The notes beneath the pieces were generated by a model, which was given only the letters and a program-made list of their open reading frames with translations, made no database searches and was not told the DNA's origin. A DNA stretch of 64,000 nt. Origin: CAMDHY01 sp046156265 (lineage in GTDB: Bacteria > Pseudomonadota > Alphaproteobacteria > Rhizobiales > Segnochrobactraceae). Location: contig NZ_JAWDIR010000005.1 in assembly GCF_046156265.1 (NCBI RefSeq), positions 17,661-81,660 on the forward strand, read 5' to 3'. Of the stretch, positions 63,236 through 64,000 are shown in pieces. Each line of letters begins with the position of its first letter. Within the stretch, counting starts at the first letter, position 1. The position numbers were made by a program, and so were the translations under genes.

Positions 63236-64000
63236 GGTTCGAGCACCTCGGAAATGAAGGACCCAAGGTCCCACAGGTTCTTGTCTGGGACTTCGTGCGG
63301 AAGCCGATTCAGGAAGATTCGCGACCCGTTTCGTCCCCCTACATTGGCTTGTTCAATTGCCATGATGTTCCCATGAGCCTGAGCGAGAGCCAGGGCATTC
63401 TCAGAGAGCGAGCGACTGAGCAGCAATGTTGGTATTCCCGAAACGATCTTAGGTTTCAGGTGTGTCTCCAGGTGGTCATCGTTGAAGCCGTAACCAATGA
63501 TTAAGAAGCGGGCGGCTTTGTCGATGGCCAAATTGGCTCGCTCTCGGTGGCGATCAAAGGGGCTTTCATAGCCGTTTCGGAACTTATTCAGACCCGGCGT
63601 TATAATGAGACGAGGGATTGCCAAGTCACCGGAGTAACGGACCGGCTTGCCGGCGCGGTGGTACCAGTCTAGGCTTCCGTGTGGCTTCAGGATAATTGCC
63701 CGGTCCCGGAAGCGCGCTCGGGCAACCTTCCCTTTCAGGGTCACCTCTCGACAAAAGCTCCATTGACTCTCGACTTCGTTTAGGCTCCCGGCGAAGCTTC
63801 CAACGAATAGAGTGTCGGCGCCCAGGCCTGCTTCTTCGACTGCAATTTCAATGAGCCGGTCGTAGTTGGTGGTAACAATGGGGATTCCGGTTGAGGGCTT
63901 TAGTAGGTGCTTTAGTAGCCGCGTGAACCGCAGCGTCCGCTTGCCACTAAACACATCAGCAACCACACGACGCTCTGCCTCTACGAATAGACTCGCAGAG
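63232..64000 (-). CDS. SIR2-domain protein, N-terminus outside window
   Basis: 255 residues are visible and the frame is open to the right edge; the GTG at 63966 is not the real start. SIR2-type NAD-binding elements are present: VTTNYDRLIE with the catalytic-site Asn (codon 63865-63867), ILKPHGSLDW with the catalytic His (codon 63679-63681), and LIIGYGFNDDHLETHL. Related defence proteins destroy NAD+ on phage infection. The stop overlaps the herA start, so both are made from one mRNA. The missing part should hold the first NAD loop (G-A-G-x-S). Confidence 0.88.
   Translation of the reverse strand, partial: SASLFVEAERRVVADVFSGKRTLRFTRLLKHLLKPSTGIPIVTTNYDRLIEIAVEEAGLGADTLFVGSFAGSLNEVESQWSFCREVTLKGKVARARFRDRAIILKPHGSLDWYHRAGKPVRYSGDLAIPRLIITPGLNKFRNGYESPFDRHRERANLAIDKAARFLIIGYGFNDDHLETHLKPKIVSGIPTLLLSRSLSENALALAQAHGNIMAIEQANVGGRNGSRIFLNRLPHEVPDKNLWDLGSFISEVLEP

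Overview
The window is gene-dense, very GC-rich DNA (many lines around 70-80% G+C, strong G/C at third codon positions) from an alphaproteobacterial chromosome, most likely Hyphomicrobiales (Rhizobiales). The evidence is a ccoNOQP-GHIS cluster beside fixLJ-fixK, the DUF1036-pyk pairing, N-formylglutamate amidohydrolase with DUF1244, the lspA-DUF3035-M16-M16 order, and a DUF2849-cysI-cysH-DUF934 operon. I cannot name the genus. I found no tRNA, rRNA, CRISPR array or transposase.

Left end (1-12,700): a complete high-affinity respiration module. It holds the cbb3 oxidase structural genes (ccoN, truncated by the window edge, then ccoO, ccoQ, ccoP), the assembly genes ccoG, ccoH, ccoI and ccoS, and a CcoA-type copper importer. 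Beside them, on the other strand, lie a stand-alone receiver protein, FixJ and the heme-PAS oxygen sensor FixL; fixK is divergent from fixL. A perfect FNR/FixK box upstream of the receiver gene and a FixJ-like site upstream of fixK suggest the circuit FixL to FixJ to FixK to cco genes, with the receiver as a possible FixK-dependent brake.

Middle (12,700-33,300): a Pat-type acyl-CoA synthetase/acetyltransferase fusion that appears to start at CTG, galactose mutarotase, a GNAT enzyme, a LysE exporter, a split M16 peptidase pair with a terminator, a DUF3035 lipoprotein, lspA, an M17 aminopeptidase, phosphohexomutase, pyruvate kinase and other housekeeping genes. Two long inverted repeats sit between genes here.

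33,300-41,900: a TetR-regulated RND efflux operon lies between truA and fmt-def, three genes that are often together in this group. 41,900-49,100: rmuC, a hydroxypyruvate reductase, a LOV-like HWE kinase that lacks the photoactive cysteine plus its receiver, an allantoinase-like deacetylase, a small HEPN gene pair and an M23 peptidase. 49,100-54,240: siroheme synthase and assimilatory sulfate reduction. 54,240-61,400: duplicated intergenic repeats, tandem paralogues with Tat-like signals, a glutamine-synthetase-family enzyme, a drug exporter with a divergent TetR and a clear operator, and an ArsR-SRPBCC-DUF1801 operon.

Right end (61,484-64,000): composition falls sharply (about 38% G+C in the 60 bases from 62,941). 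Two overlapping genes encode a HerA-type ATPase and a SIR2-domain protein cut by the window edge. This matches the SIR2-HerA class of antiphage systems and is the best defence-island candidate here.
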